NCBI GenBank assembly: GCA_035574315.1
Contig: DATLYW010000026.1
Location: 62,001 to 126,000 of the forward strand
Direction of reading: 5' to 3'
Source of the DNA: Candidatus Zixiibacteriota bacterium
GTDB lineage: Bacteria > Desulfobacterota > Binatia > UBA9968
Length of the DNA stretch: 64,000 nt
Below the pieces are notes generated by a model that saw only the letters and a program-made list of their open reading frames with translations, was not told the origin of the DNA and ran no database searches. This document shows, one piece after another, positions 9,189 to 17,611 of the stretch. Position numbers and translations under genes: made by a program. How positions within the stretch are numbered: position 1 is the stretch's first letter; each line of letters begins with the position of its first letter.

Positions 9189-10046
9189 CTAGATGTTCAG
9201 GTTAAAGAATTTCTTGGCGTTGTCGAGCATGATCTTCTTTCGCACCTCGGGCTTGATGTTGCACTGCTGGAACTCTTCCAGCCAGCGCTCGACGCTGATC
9301 GCCGGCCAGTCCGAGCCGAACATCGCCTTGTCCTGCAGCAAAGTGTTGATGTTGTGCAGGAGCTCGGCGGGGAAGTACTTGGGCGCCCAGCCCGAGAGAT
9401 CGATGTAGTAGTTGGCCTTGTGGCGCGCGATGGCGAGGCTTTCCGCGGTCCACGGCCAGGTGGGATGGGCGCTGATGATCTTCAGCTCCGGAAAGTCGGC
9501 GGCGACGTCGTCCAGCGCGATGGGCTGGCTGTACTTGAGCTTGACACCCATGCCCCCCGGCGTTCCCGCTCCGGCCGCGGCCATCCCGCCGTGGAAGAGA
9601 ACCGGCAGGCCGAGCTTCGCGCACTCTTCCCACAGGGGGTAGAACCGGACGTCGTTCGGGAAAAAATGCTGCCGTGCGGGGTTCAGCTCGCCGATGCCGT
9701 GCAGGCCGAGATCCTTGCAGCGGCGAATCTCGTCGAGGGCGAGCCGTCCCGTCCAGGGATCGATCGCGCCGAAGGCGAGAAAGACGTCCGGATGCTTCTT
9801 GACCGCTCCCGCGACGTGGTCGTTGGGGACGGGCGGCAGCCCGGTTACGGTCTCGTCGCGCGTGTTCATGAGCACCGCCATCATCTTGCGGGCCCGGTAC
9901 TGGTCCGCCAGCTCGTCGATCGAAACCGGGGGGCGTTCGCGTCCGAAATAGCGCGCCATCTGTTGGGTGCGGGCGCCTTTCGCCTTTTGCGTCACCTCAT
10001 CCGAAAGGTGGATGTGAACGTCGATCGCCACGATGTCCGAAGCCAT
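9189..10046 (-). CDS. Amidohydrolase-2 family hydrolase/decarboxylase
   Basis: A 285-residue TIM-barrel metal enzyme. Visible are the HxH-type start (AIDVHIHLSD), GIGELNPARQHF, LPVLFHGG, ISAHPTWPW and the late aspartate in MFGSDWPA. This is the ACMSD/gamma-resorcylate decarboxylase branch of amidohydrolases, which act on carboxylated aromatic or lactone substrates. A strong Shine-Dalgarno (GGAGGAACC) precedes ATG 10046. It sits between two carboxyltransferase paralogs, which suggests one carboxylation/decarboxylation pathway (inference). Confidence 0.85.
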   Translation of the reverse strand: MASDIVAIDVHIHLSDEVTQKAKGARTQQMARYFGRERPPVSIDELADQYRARKMMAVLMNTRDETVTGLPPVPNDHVAGAVKKHPDVFLAFGAIDPWTGRLALDEIRRCKDLGLHGIGELNPARQHFFPNDVRFYPLWEECAKLGLPVLFHGGMAAAGAGTPGGMGVKLKYSQPIALDDVAADFPELKIISAHPTWPWTAESLAIARHKANYYIDLSGWAPKYFPAELLHNINTLLQDKAMFGSDWPAISVERWLEEFQQCNIKPEVRKKIMLDNAKKFFNLNI

Positions 10047-10162
10047 GGTTCCTCCTTATTTTCCGTCCGTGCGGAACGAGATCGGATCGTTCTTCGCCGA
10101 TCCACTGCATTCTTATTGCATCGACCGCCGCCGGTTGCAACCGAAGCGCGGCGGCTCGGCGG

Positions 10163-11631
10163 CTAGGGCCGGGCCGCGCCGCGCCGTTCCAGCCGGATGG
10201 AAAGGCCTCCCTTGCTGACGTGGATCCGATTGTAGTCGCTTCGCTTCGACAGCTCCTCGAGGAGATCGACGAGCGGCCGGCCGGGAGGGGCGTATTCAAG
10301 GGGACGGGGGTTGGCGCGCATGGCGTCAATGTCCTCCTTGCCGACGATCCAGCGGAGCAGGAGCTCCTCGTCGGAGACTCCCTCCGCCCCGAGACGCCGC
10401 CGCATCGCGTCCGGAGTGGGATCGTCGGGCGTCCAGGCCGCCCACTCGCGCGCTCTCGGGCGGTCCAGGATCCTGTCCTTCACGTTGGGGTCCATGTCCC
10501 GGCTTCCCTCGGCGCCGGCGTGGCCCAGGGCGTACTTGATCACCTGGTCGGTGACCTCCTTGTAGCGCTCGCCGACGATCACGTTGATCGCCGCCTGGCT
10601 GCCGACGAACTGGGAAAGAGGGGTGACCATGATCGGGTAGCCGAACTCGGCCCGCACGCGGATGGTCTCTTCGAGGGCTTCGGGAAACTTGTGCTCGAGC
10701 CCCACCTTGCGGAGCTGGTGGCGGAGGTTGGAGAGCATGCCGCCGGGGACCTGGTGCTGGTACTGCGTGTAGTCGTACTCCACCGGCGCGCCGATCGTGA
10801 AGCCTTCGCGCCTGGCGATCGCGGTAAAATGGCTCGAGACCGGCCGCAGGACCTCCTCGTCGATGGCCGTGTCGTACCCCAGAGCGCGGGCGTTCCTGGC
10901 GACGTTGAAGAGCGAGGGGTTCGAGGAGTCGTCCGCCAGAGGCGGCAGCGCGGTGTTGATCGAGCGTATTCCCAGCTTGATCCTTCGATGCAGCACAGGG
11001 GGCCGAGCCCGGTCGTGCAATGCGTGTGCAGCTCGACCGGAATCCCGCCGGCGTTGGCGAAGATGACCGGGACGAGCGTCCGCATGCGCTCGGGCGTGAG
11101 CAATCCGCCCGGGTCCTTGAGGCAGAGACGGTAAGGCTTGAGCGAGGCGGCCTGGCGGGTTCTTTCGGCGTAGTAATCGTCGGTATGCTTGGGCGAGACC
11201 GAGTAGATGAGGTTGAGGATCACGCGCATCCCCACGGAGTGGGCGACTCCGACCCTGAACTTCCATCCTCCGTAGTCGTTCCACTCGTCCGAGATCCGCG
11301 CCTCGCGCACCCCGTTGGCGAACATGCGCTCGATGAACAGGCGGTACATGCAGGGCGGATTGTACTCGAAAGTGTTGACGCGGCCGGCGATCACCCGCAG
11401 CGGCGTCCGGGTGATTCTCTGGGCCATCAAACGCACGCGCTCCCAGGGATCTTCCCGGAGCTCGCGCACGGTCTTCTTGAGATGCGAGCCGGAGATCAGC
11501 TCGATGCCTTCGAAGCCCGCGCGGTCCAGGTTCTCGGCGACGGGCAGCATCATGCCCGTGGTCATGTTTTCCGCCCAGAGGCTCTGATGGCCGTCGCGGA
11601 TCGTGGTGTCGACGAAGCGAATGGTCTCCAT
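10163..11631 (-). pseudogene. HMGL-family carboxyltransferase, paralog 2, frameshifted
   Basis: Reads from ATG 11631 (Shine-Dalgarno GGAGG) as a close paralog of the 7675-9150 product: RFVDTTIRDGHQS, LCLKDPGG and ELHTHCTTGLG all present. At 10982-10983, directly after GLGPLCCIE, one base is missing. The frame then continues in another register with KLGIRSINTALPPLADDSSN to the stop at 10163. Adding one base gives 489 residues, matching paralog 1. Everything else is intact and all metal residues are present, so this is either a very recent inactivation or an assembly/sequencing error. Confidence 0.85.
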
Positions 11632-11690
11632 GCGTCCTCCGCTGGGCGGGATCATAGGAAGTCGGGACCGATAATTCAACGATGCGGCGA

Positions 11691-11876
11691 CCCCCGGGCG
11701 GCGCGGACGCGCTCCGGCGGAAGGCCTCGAGGTTCGAAGGTCGGGGAGAATCTCGGAGACGCGGCTCGGCGAGATTTCCGATCGGGCCGGGCCGAGGAGC
11801 TCGAGAACGTGTCCGTTGGGGTCGCCGGAAGTCAATACCGCGGCGCCCCCTGCGGGAGCCCGGTCGGCGGCCGTGA
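11691..11876 (-). pseudogene. Possible VOC/glyoxalase C-terminal relic
   Basis: Between the YHS gene and the frameshifted carboxyltransferase, the minus strand reads AGGAAVLTSGDPNGHVLELL, which resembles the last beta strands of VOC-family proteins (DPxGHxxEL). No N-terminal part or start codon remains. It is best read as a gene fossil; chance similarity cannot be excluded. Confidence 0.35.
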
Positions 11877-11885
11877 CCGCGGTCC

Positions 11886-12029
11886 CTATTTCAGGTACTT
11901 CTCCGGATCTCGATCGAACTTCTCCTTGCAGCTCCTGCAACAGAAGAAGTAAGTGCGGCCCTTGTATTCGCTGGTGCCGGCCGCCTTTTGTTCTTCGACG
12001 TTCATGCCGCAGACCGGATCCTTTGCCAT
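11886..12029 (-). CDS. YHS-domain mini protein
   Basis: A 47-residue protein that is nothing but a YHS domain: AKDPVCGMNVEEQKA, EYKGRTYFFCCRSCKEKF and PEKYLK. The YHS motif and its conserved Cys residues occur in heavy-metal ATPases and metal-handling proteins, so a metal chaperone or sensor role is likely but unproven. AGGAAA precedes ATG 12029. A much longer frame upstream on this strand is a shadow of the ABC permease gene. Confidence 0.85.
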   Translation of the reverse strand: MAKDPVCGMNVEEQKAAGTSEYKGRTYFFCCRSCKEKFDRDPEKYLK

Positions 12030-12179
12030 GAGTTTTTCCTTTCTTTCGGTCCTTTTTGAAGGCCTCGCCCGGACAAAGGTATCAAAATTTCCGGTTGCAA
12101 ACGAGCCCGCTCCGATGCCGGCCGGAGGATTTCCTGGCAGGCCGGGGGGAATCTCTGAGGCAGGGCCGGCGCGCTCGCG

Positions 12180-12208
12180 TTGACAGACCACCCTGCCCGC
12201 CATAGGAT
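12180..12208 (+). promoter_or_regulatory. Sigma70-type promoter of the TauABC-like operon
   Basis: Perfect -35 TTGACA at 12180-12185, a 17-bp spacer, and -10 TAGGAT at 12203-12208. Transcription would start near 12215. The TTG at 12208 therefore lies inside the -10 box and cannot be the permease start, which supports ATG 12244. Confidence 0.7.
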
Positions 12209-12243
12209 TGGCCGGACCGGGCGCCTTCTCTTCGATCACGCCG

Positions 12244-13095
12244 ATGAAACAGGAATCGCTCTCGATTTCCGGCAAAACCGAATCCGAGGCCGAAGATCTG
12301 GCGCCCGCGCGCGGGGGCCGCGGACGGGAAGCGGCTCGGGATGTCGCGCTTCGCGTCGGCTCGATCTTCGCGATGCTCCTGAGCTGGTGGGTGCTCAGCC
12401 TTTTCTTCCCGCCGACGCTCGTGCCCAAGCCGTGGGCGACGCTCGAAGAGGTCGGCGCGATCATCGCTTCGGGAACGTTCTTCTCCGAGATGGGGAGCAC
12501 GCTGCGGCGGGTTTTCGTCGGTTTCGCCATCGCGATGGCGGGCAGCGTACCGTTGGGAATCCTGATGGGGACGTCGCGGAGCCTGGAAAGCTTCTTCGAG
12601 CCGCCGGTCATCCTGGGCCTTACGATGCCAGGCCTGATCTGGGCGGTCCTGATGATCATGTTCTTCGGCCTCACGGAAACCAGCGCGTACGCCGCGGTGG
12701 CGGTCACGATTCTTCCCATGCTGACGATCAGCCTGTGGCAGGGGACCAAGGCGATCGACAAGGACCTCATCGACATGAGCAAGGCCTTCCACGCGAGCGC
12801 GTGGTCGAAGGTCGCGGACGTCATCCTGCCGCAGCTCGTGGCCCACATCCTCGCGGCGGTCCGGTACGGCCTCGGCCTGGCCTGGAAAGTGGTGGTCGTG
12901 GTGGAGATGTTCGGCTTCAGTAACGGCGTGGGCTATCAGGTGGTGCGCGGGTTCAACGTCTTTTCCATGAAAACCGTCCTGGCCTGGGCGATCACGTTCT
13001 TGATCGTGATGATCGTGATCGAGTTCGGCATCATCGGCTGGCTCGAGCGCCTGGTTACCCGCTGGCGGCCGCGGGTCGAGGCCTGGAGGCGTTGA
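12244..13095 (+). CDS. ABC transporter permease, TauC/SsuC-like
   Basis: A 283-residue inner-membrane protein with about six hydrophobic segments and the BPD_transp_1 EAA-loop region (DMSKAFHASAWSKVADVILPQ). It belongs to the nitrate/sulfonate/taurine permease group. The start is fixed by the promoter immediately upstream. It is the first of three genes (permease, ATPase, receptor) spaced tightly at 12244-14868. The transported compound cannot be told from sequence. Confidence 0.88.
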   Translation: MKQESLSISGKTESEAEDLAPARGGRGREAARDVALRVGSIFAMLLSWWVLSLFFPPTLVPKPWATLEEVGAIIASGTFFSEMGSTLRRVFVGFAIAMAGSVPLGILMGTSRSLESFFEPPVILGLTMPGLIWAVLMIMFFGLTETSAYAAVAVTILPMLTISLWQGTKAIDKDLIDMSKAFHASAWSKVADVILPQLVAHILAAVRYGLGLAWKVVVVVEMFGFSNGVGYQVVRGFNVFSMKTVLAWAITFLIVMIVIEFGIIGWLERLVTRWRPRVEAWRR

Positions 13096-13097
13096 CG

Positions 13098-13856
13098 ATG
13101 GCTTACGTGCGGGTCGAGGACGCGGCGAAGTTTTTCCCGCGCGAGGACGGCCGCCCGATGCTCGTCCTGGACCGCGTGTCGTTCGAGACCCGCGAGCACG
13201 GCATCACCTGCCTTCTGGGGCCGTCGGGGTGCGGCAAGTCGACGCTCCTCAACGCGGTCTCCGGGCTCGAGCCGCTCGACGGCGGCAAGGTCGAGGTGGT
13301 GGCGGGGGCAGGCGAGAGCGGGGGAGGGCGAAGCGCCCGCATCGGCTACGTGTTCCAGGACGCCCGCCTGCTCAACTGGAAGCGGGTCGAGGACAACATC
13401 GTCTTCGCCCTGAAGGGGATGAAAGTGGAACGGCGCAAGTGGGGAGAGCGGGTGGAGCGCTACCTGTCGCTCGTCGGCCTCTGGGAATTTCGCAAGCAGT
13501 ACCCGCTCTACCTCTCGGGCGGCATGCGCCAGCGGGCCGGGCTGGCGCGGGCGCTGGCGGTCGAGCCCGAGGTGCTGCTCATGGACGAGCCGTACAGCAA
13601 GCTCGATCAGCTGACGGCCCGCCGGCTGCGGGAGGACACGCTCGCCATCTGCGCGCGCCTCGGACAGACGGCGCTCCTGGTCACGCACGACGTGGAAGAG
13701 GCGGCCTACATGGGCGATCGGATCGTGATCCTTTCCGCCCGTCCGGCGCGCGTCGTGGAGATCTTCGAGAATCCCTTCCGCCCGCTGGAAAGGGACACCG
13801 ACGACGCCGGCTTCATCGCGTTCAAGAGAAAGCTGCTCCAGACGGTGCTCGCCTGA
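13098..13856 (+). CDS. ABC transporter ATP-binding protein, TauB/SsuB-like
   Basis: A 252-residue ATPase with Walker A GPSGCGKST, Q-loop YVFQDARLLNW, signature LSGGMRQRAG, Walker B VLLMDEPYSKLD and the H-loop in LLVTHDVEEA. It energises uptake through the permease encoded just upstream; the genes are two bases apart. An in-frame TTG at 13092 overlaps the permease stop, but ATG 13098 fits the family better. Confidence 0.92.
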   Translation: MAYVRVEDAAKFFPREDGRPMLVLDRVSFETREHGITCLLGPSGCGKSTLLNAVSGLEPLDGGKVEVVAGAGESGGGRSARIGYVFQDARLLNWKRVEDNIVFALKGMKVERRKWGERVERYLSLVGLWEFRKQYPLYLSGGMRQRAGLARALAVEPEVLLMDEPYSKLDQLTARRLREDTLAICARLGQTALLVTHDVEEAAYMGDRIVILSARPARVVEIFENPFRPLERDTDDAGFIAFKRKLLQTVLA

Positions 13857-13875
13857 AGAGAGAGAGGAGGTTCGA

Positions 13876-14868
13876 TTGCAGATGTTGCCGGGTAGATTGC
13901 GAAGATGGGGGGCGGCGGCCCTGGTCGCCGCGGTTTTCACGTCGGGGCCGGCCTCGGGCGCGGAGCTGCCCGCCGTGGAGGTGGGGCTGCCGCAGGACGG
14001 GCTTTTCGGGCTCGGCGGTCAGTACATCATCGACCACGGCCTCGACCGGCGAAACGGCTTCGTCATGAAGCCCCGGTGGGCGGGCGTGCCGGAGATCCAG
14101 CGCCTCCTCGGCATCCAGGCGATCTCCGTGGGCCTGATGACCCCGGAGGCGGGTTTGCGGGCGAATCTCGCCGGAGTGCCGATGCGCCTGATCCAGCCGT
14201 ATCAAACATCGCACATGTTCGTCCTGGTGCGCAGCAACTCGCCGTACCGTTCCGTGGAAGACCTCAAGGGAAAGCCGGTCGCGCTCACTCCCGAGGTGAC
14301 CACGCTGTACAACCTCTTCGATTTCATCATGCGAAAGAAGGGCGCGAGCATCGAAAAGGACTTCCAGCTCAAGAAGCTCGGCGGGCCGGGAATCATCGCC
14401 GTGCTCGAAAAAGGAGACGTCGAGGCGGGTTTGATCTGGGAGGCGCACGTCTCGCGGCTGGTGACGACGGGAAAGTACCGGACCATCATGAGCCTGAGAG
14501 ACGAGATGAACAGGCTCTTGAGCACGAAAATCCTGCCGGTCGTGTGGCTGGGGGCGCTCGAGCCATGGGTCCGGGCCAACGGTGCCCTCGTAGCCAGTCT
14601 GCGCGCCGCCTGGACCGAAGCATACCGCGGCGTCCAGAAGGACGAAGGGCACTTCAAGAAATACGCGAAGCGGTTCTTCGGCCTGGAGCGCGCGGAAGAC
14701 CTCGGGCCCGCATGGCAGCGCACGAGGGCCTTCCTGCTGCCGGAAGAGTTCAAGTGGCCGGAAGCGGCCACCCTGAAGGCGATGCAGACCTTCCTGCGCG
14801 AGGGGACGGCGCTCGGCATGTTCCCGAAGGAAGCCGAGAGCCACATCGAGCCGCTGTTCACGCCTTAG
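13876..14868 (+). CDS. ABC transporter substrate-binding protein (NMT1/SsuA-like)
   Basis: 330 residues with an N-terminal signal peptide (ALVAAVFTSGPASGA). The mature fold is a periplasmic NMT1/THI5-like receptor, shown by SVGLMTPEAGLRANLAGVP, YRSVEDLKGKPVALTP and VLEKGDVEAGLIWEAHVSRL. AGGAGG sits five bases before TTG 13876 and 11 before ATG 13882; TTG has the better spacing. It completes the operon with the permease and ATPase. The ligand is unknown. Confidence 0.88.
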   Translation: MQMLPGRLRRWGAAALVAAVFTSGPASGAELPAVEVGLPQDGLFGLGGQYIIDHGLDRRNGFVMKPRWAGVPEIQRLLGIQAISVGLMTPEAGLRANLAGVPMRLIQPYQTSHMFVLVRSNSPYRSVEDLKGKPVALTPEVTTLYNLFDFIMRKKGASIEKDFQLKKLGGPGIIAVLEKGDVEAGLIWEAHVSRLVTTGKYRTIMSLRDEMNRLLSTKILPVVWLGALEPWVRANGALVASLRAAWTEAYRGVQKDEGHFKKYAKRFFGLERAEDLGPAWQRTRAFLLPEEFKWPEAATLKAMQTFLREGTALGMFPKEAESHIEPLFTP

Positions 14869-14964
14869 CAGAGGGCCGGTGCTCGCCGCTTCCCCCGCGA
14901 AAGTGCGGGGTTGACGGATTATTCACGGAGGAAAAGCGAACGGGAGCGGCGCTCTCGAGCGAGG

Positions 14965-16398
14965 CTAGCGCCGCGTATCCCTCAGGCTCGCGTAGCGCGG
15001 CGGCGGCGCCCCTTCGGGCAGAAAATCTTCCAGGCGGACGGTCTCCCAGCCCATCGGGCGCAACCGCTCGAACTCGTCCCGCCGCGCGGGATCGCACGCG
15101 GGGGGCTTGGTGGCGTCGATCATGACCTTGCCCCCGATCCGGTGCCAGCCGGGGGAACCGGGGCGGCCGAACTCGGGGCAGGAGGGATCCATCGCGTGGA
15201 TCTTCGCGCCGCGAATGATCGTGATGTCCTCCTGGGGATTGACGCGCGTCGAGATGGCCCAGAGGATCTCCGCGTAGTTGAAGATATCCACGTCCTCGTC
15301 GACCGCGATCGCCACCTTGGGGTGCTGGTACTCGCCCGAGAGCACCGCCATGAGCACGTTTTTCGCCTCGCCGTAGTAGCGCGGGTTCATCTGGACCACG
15401 ACCCCGAAAATGCCGGGCAGCACGAGCACGTTCTTCACCTCCGTGAAGCCGCCCACGGTGCGGATCCGCCGCAGGATCTGCCCCGACATCGGCACCTTGT
15501 GGTAGACGCAACCTTCGACCTCGGTGCCGTTCTGGACGGCCTTGAAGATCGCGTCGCGCCGCATGGTCACCGCCTTGACGTTGACGATCGGGTTCATTCC
15601 GGAACCGGTCAGATAATAGTCCTGGAACTCGCTGAACGGGCCCTCCTGCTCGCGCACCTTCGGAGGAATCTCGCCCTCGATGACGATCTCCGCGTGCGCG
15701 GGAACCTCCAGGTCGACCGTCTCGCACCTGACCAGCTCGACCTCCTCCCCGAGCAGCGCGGAAGCGATCTCCAGCTCGTCGACGCCGTACTGCGTCGTCG
15801 TCGCCGCTGCGAAATAGTACATCGGATGATGTCCGATCATGATCGCGACCGGCATCGGGCGGTCTTGCGCTTCGTAGAGCTGGTAGTTGTTCCAGGCGTG
15901 GCGCGGATAGAGGAGGATGCCGGTCTTCGCGGGACCCTTCATCTGCAGCCGGTGAAAGCTCATGTTGCGCCGCCCGGTCTCCGGGTTCTTGGTGATGACT
16001 AGGCCGGAGCCGATGAACGGCCCGCCGTCGCGGACCCCTGCCTGATGGATCGGCATCCTGGTGATGTCGACTTCCGCGCCCGCCGCGATCTTTTCCTTCA
16101 CCGGGCCCGTGTCGACGAGCCGGGTGCTGCCGAGCTTTTCCGTCCGGCGCACGAACTCGGGGACCATGTCGTTTCGGTGGCAGCCGAAGGCGAGAGGGGC
16201 GAGCGAAACGTCGCCGGGCGCCTGGCCGAGACAGCGCCAGTTCGGAAAGCCGGTCAGGTTCTCGAAGAGCAAAGCCCGGTCCCGCGCCTGCCAGAGCAGG
16301 GCTCCCATCTGGGTGCGCGGGTCCACCGGTTTTGCTATTCGAGAGAGCACGCCGGCCTTTTCCAGCTCCGCGATCCACGAACGCATGTCTTTCGCCAT
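14965..16398 (-). CDS. UbiD-family prenylated-FMN decarboxylase
   Basis: A 477-residue protein, typical UbiD length. Recognisable segments are GALLWQARDRALLFENL, MVPEFV, MPIHQAGVRDGGPFIGSGLV, RRNMSFHRLQMKG, IPPKVREQEGPFSEFQDYY (Glu-Arg-Glu catalytic region) and INPQE-like VNPQEDITIIRGAK. UbiD enzymes decarboxylate or carboxylate aromatic and unsaturated acids using prenylated FMN made by UbiX; no ubiX is in the window. GGAGG precedes ATG 16398. The downstream-on-chromosome bicupin and hydrolase genes suggest an aromatic degradation locus. Confidence 0.92.
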   Translation of the reverse strand: MAKDMRSWIAELEKAGVLSRIAKPVDPRTQMGALLWQARDRALLFENLTGFPNWRCLGQAPGDVSLAPLAFGCHRNDMVPEFVRRTEKLGSTRLVDTGPVKEKIAAGAEVDITRMPIHQAGVRDGGPFIGSGLVITKNPETGRRNMSFHRLQMKGPAKTGILLYPRHAWNNYQLYEAQDRPMPVAIMIGHHPMYYFAAATTTQYGVDELEIASALLGEEVELVRCETVDLEVPAHAEIVIEGEIPPKVREQEGPFSEFQDYYLTGSGMNPIVNVKAVTMRRDAIFKAVQNGTEVEGCVYHKVPMSGQILRRIRTVGGFTEVKNVLVLPGIFGVVVQMNPRYYGEAKNVLMAVLSGEYQHPKVAIAVDEDVDIFNYAEILWAISTRVNPQEDITIIRGAKIHAMDPSCPEFGRPGSPGWHRIGGKVMIDATKPPACDPARRDEFERLRPMGWETVRLEDFLPEGAPPPRYASLRDTRR

Positions 16399-16435
16399 GG
16401 GATGGCTCCTCCCGGACAGCCGGGGGCCAATATAG

Positions 16436-16693
16436 ACCGAAAAAGCAGCCCGGGACAGAGCTTTCGTTTCCGTGCGATACGGTCGCGGCCACCTCCCGTC
16501 GCGGGAGTGGGTCCACAACGGGGCGAGCATCGATCGCGAGACCGTGGTTTGGGCGCGGGAAATGGGGCAGGCGGAAACCTGCAGGCTGATCGCTTATTTC
16601 AAGGAGCGCAGCGCCTGGCTGCTGAGCATCGAGGACGACCGTGCGGAGCCGGTTCTCAGGCCGTATCCCCGGGAGCGGTGCCCCGGCGAATGA
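16436..16693 (+). pseudogene. Glycosyltransferase-39-like C-terminal fragment
   Basis: The plus strand encodes VSVRYGRGHLPSREWVHN, ASIDRETVVWAREMG and LIAYFKERSAWLL. This matches my recollection of the C-terminal segment of dolichyl-P-mannose-type (PMT/GT39) membrane proteins (WVYNxADIDxxxVVWARDMG, then RYFKDRxVWLL). The frame is closed by TAG at 16433-16435 and nothing upstream resembles the membrane domain. I interpret it as a truncated relic. A 73-residue free-standing gene from GTG 16472 is possible but less likely. Confidence 0.5.
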
Positions 16694-16729
16694 CCCGGGA
16701 CCGGCCAAGCTTCGGGGCGCGGGAGCCGC

Positions 16730-17599
16730 TCATACCAGGCTCCGGTTATAGGCGCCCCGGGGGACGAAGTTGAAAAACTGCCCGGAGCCGCCGATGAGTC
16801 GCTGCGAATGCGGCACCCCGGCCGGAACGTGAACCGCGACCGGGCTGTCGACTACGGTTTTCTGATCCCCGATCACGAACTCGGTTCGAAGACCGGTCAG
16901 GTTCTCTCCCGCGCCCACGGTGATATGGTAGGTGTCGCAGTTGTGGGTGTGCCTGTCGACGTATCCGGTCTGCGTCGCCTCGAGGTCGGAAACGTCCCGA
17001 ACGGCGGTGTAGAAAGCCGCTTCGGGCCTGATCTCTTCGTCGACGAAGACGTAACGCGTGCCCGGCGCGGAATCGCGGTGCGCCCGTATCTCGCTCGTGG
17101 CGCGAATTTCCGGCGGGAACACGTAGCGCGCGAATCTTTCGGCTTCCCTCGCGCCGGCGTCGAGGTCGGGTTCCCGGTCGATATGGGTGTATCCGCGGCT
17201 GCGAAAGAGAACCACCACGTATCCCGCGCCCTCGACGACCTTGTACTCGTGCACCGTGCCCGCGGGAATGTAGACGGTTGCGGGGGATGAGATCCGGTGA
17301 GCGCGGCCCTCGAACTTGATCTGCCCCGCGAGCCCTGTCAGCCCCGGACCGTTGCCCACGAAGAAATAGAACTCGTCTGTGTTGTGGCAATGCGGGACCT
17401 GATAGTCGGGGACCTCCGCCGGCAGGTTCTCGGCTTCGTGGATCGCGACGTAGACGTCGGCCTCAGGATGCGAGTCGCGGTTGATGAAGATGCGGCGCTT
17501 GACCGGCAGCGCGACGCGCTCCCGCAGCGGTCGCTTTTCTTCCGCCACTCCGCCGAGAACTCCCGGCCTGGCCTTGACGACGCATTTGCCGATGTCCAT
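16730..17599 (-). CDS. Bicupin protein
   Basis: A 289-residue protein with two cupin barrels. The first has HCHNTDEFYFFVG followed by YIPAGTVHEY; the second has RHTHNCDTYHITVG followed by VHVPAGVPHSQRL. Both carry a His-x-His-x-Glu/Asp-type metal site. Bicupins include quercetinase-, gentisate- and oxalate-type metal enzymes; this one is not assignable to a known substrate. GGGGAGGGCTC precedes ATG 17599. It is 12 bp from the metallo-beta-lactamase gene and probably co-transcribed with it. Confidence 0.82.
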   Translation of the reverse strand: MDIGKCVVKARPGVLGGVAEEKRPLRERVALPVKRRIFINRDSHPEADVYVAIHEAENLPAEVPDYQVPHCHNTDEFYFFVGNGPGLTGLAGQIKFEGRAHRISSPATVYIPAGTVHEYKVVEGAGYVVVLFRSRGYTHIDREPDLDAGAREAERFARYVFPPEIRATSEIRAHRDSAPGTRYVFVDEEIRPEAAFYTAVRDVSDLEATQTGYVDRHTHNCDTYHITVGAGENLTGLRTEFVIGDQKTVVDSPVAVHVPAGVPHSQRLIGGSGQFFNFVPRGAYNRSLV

Positions 17600-17611
17600 G
17601 AGCCCTCCCCG

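Noticed and set aside
10963..11000. Programmed frameshift in the second carboxyltransferase
   Set aside because: No slippery heptamer or clear downstream pseudoknot; paralog 1 needs no frameshift.
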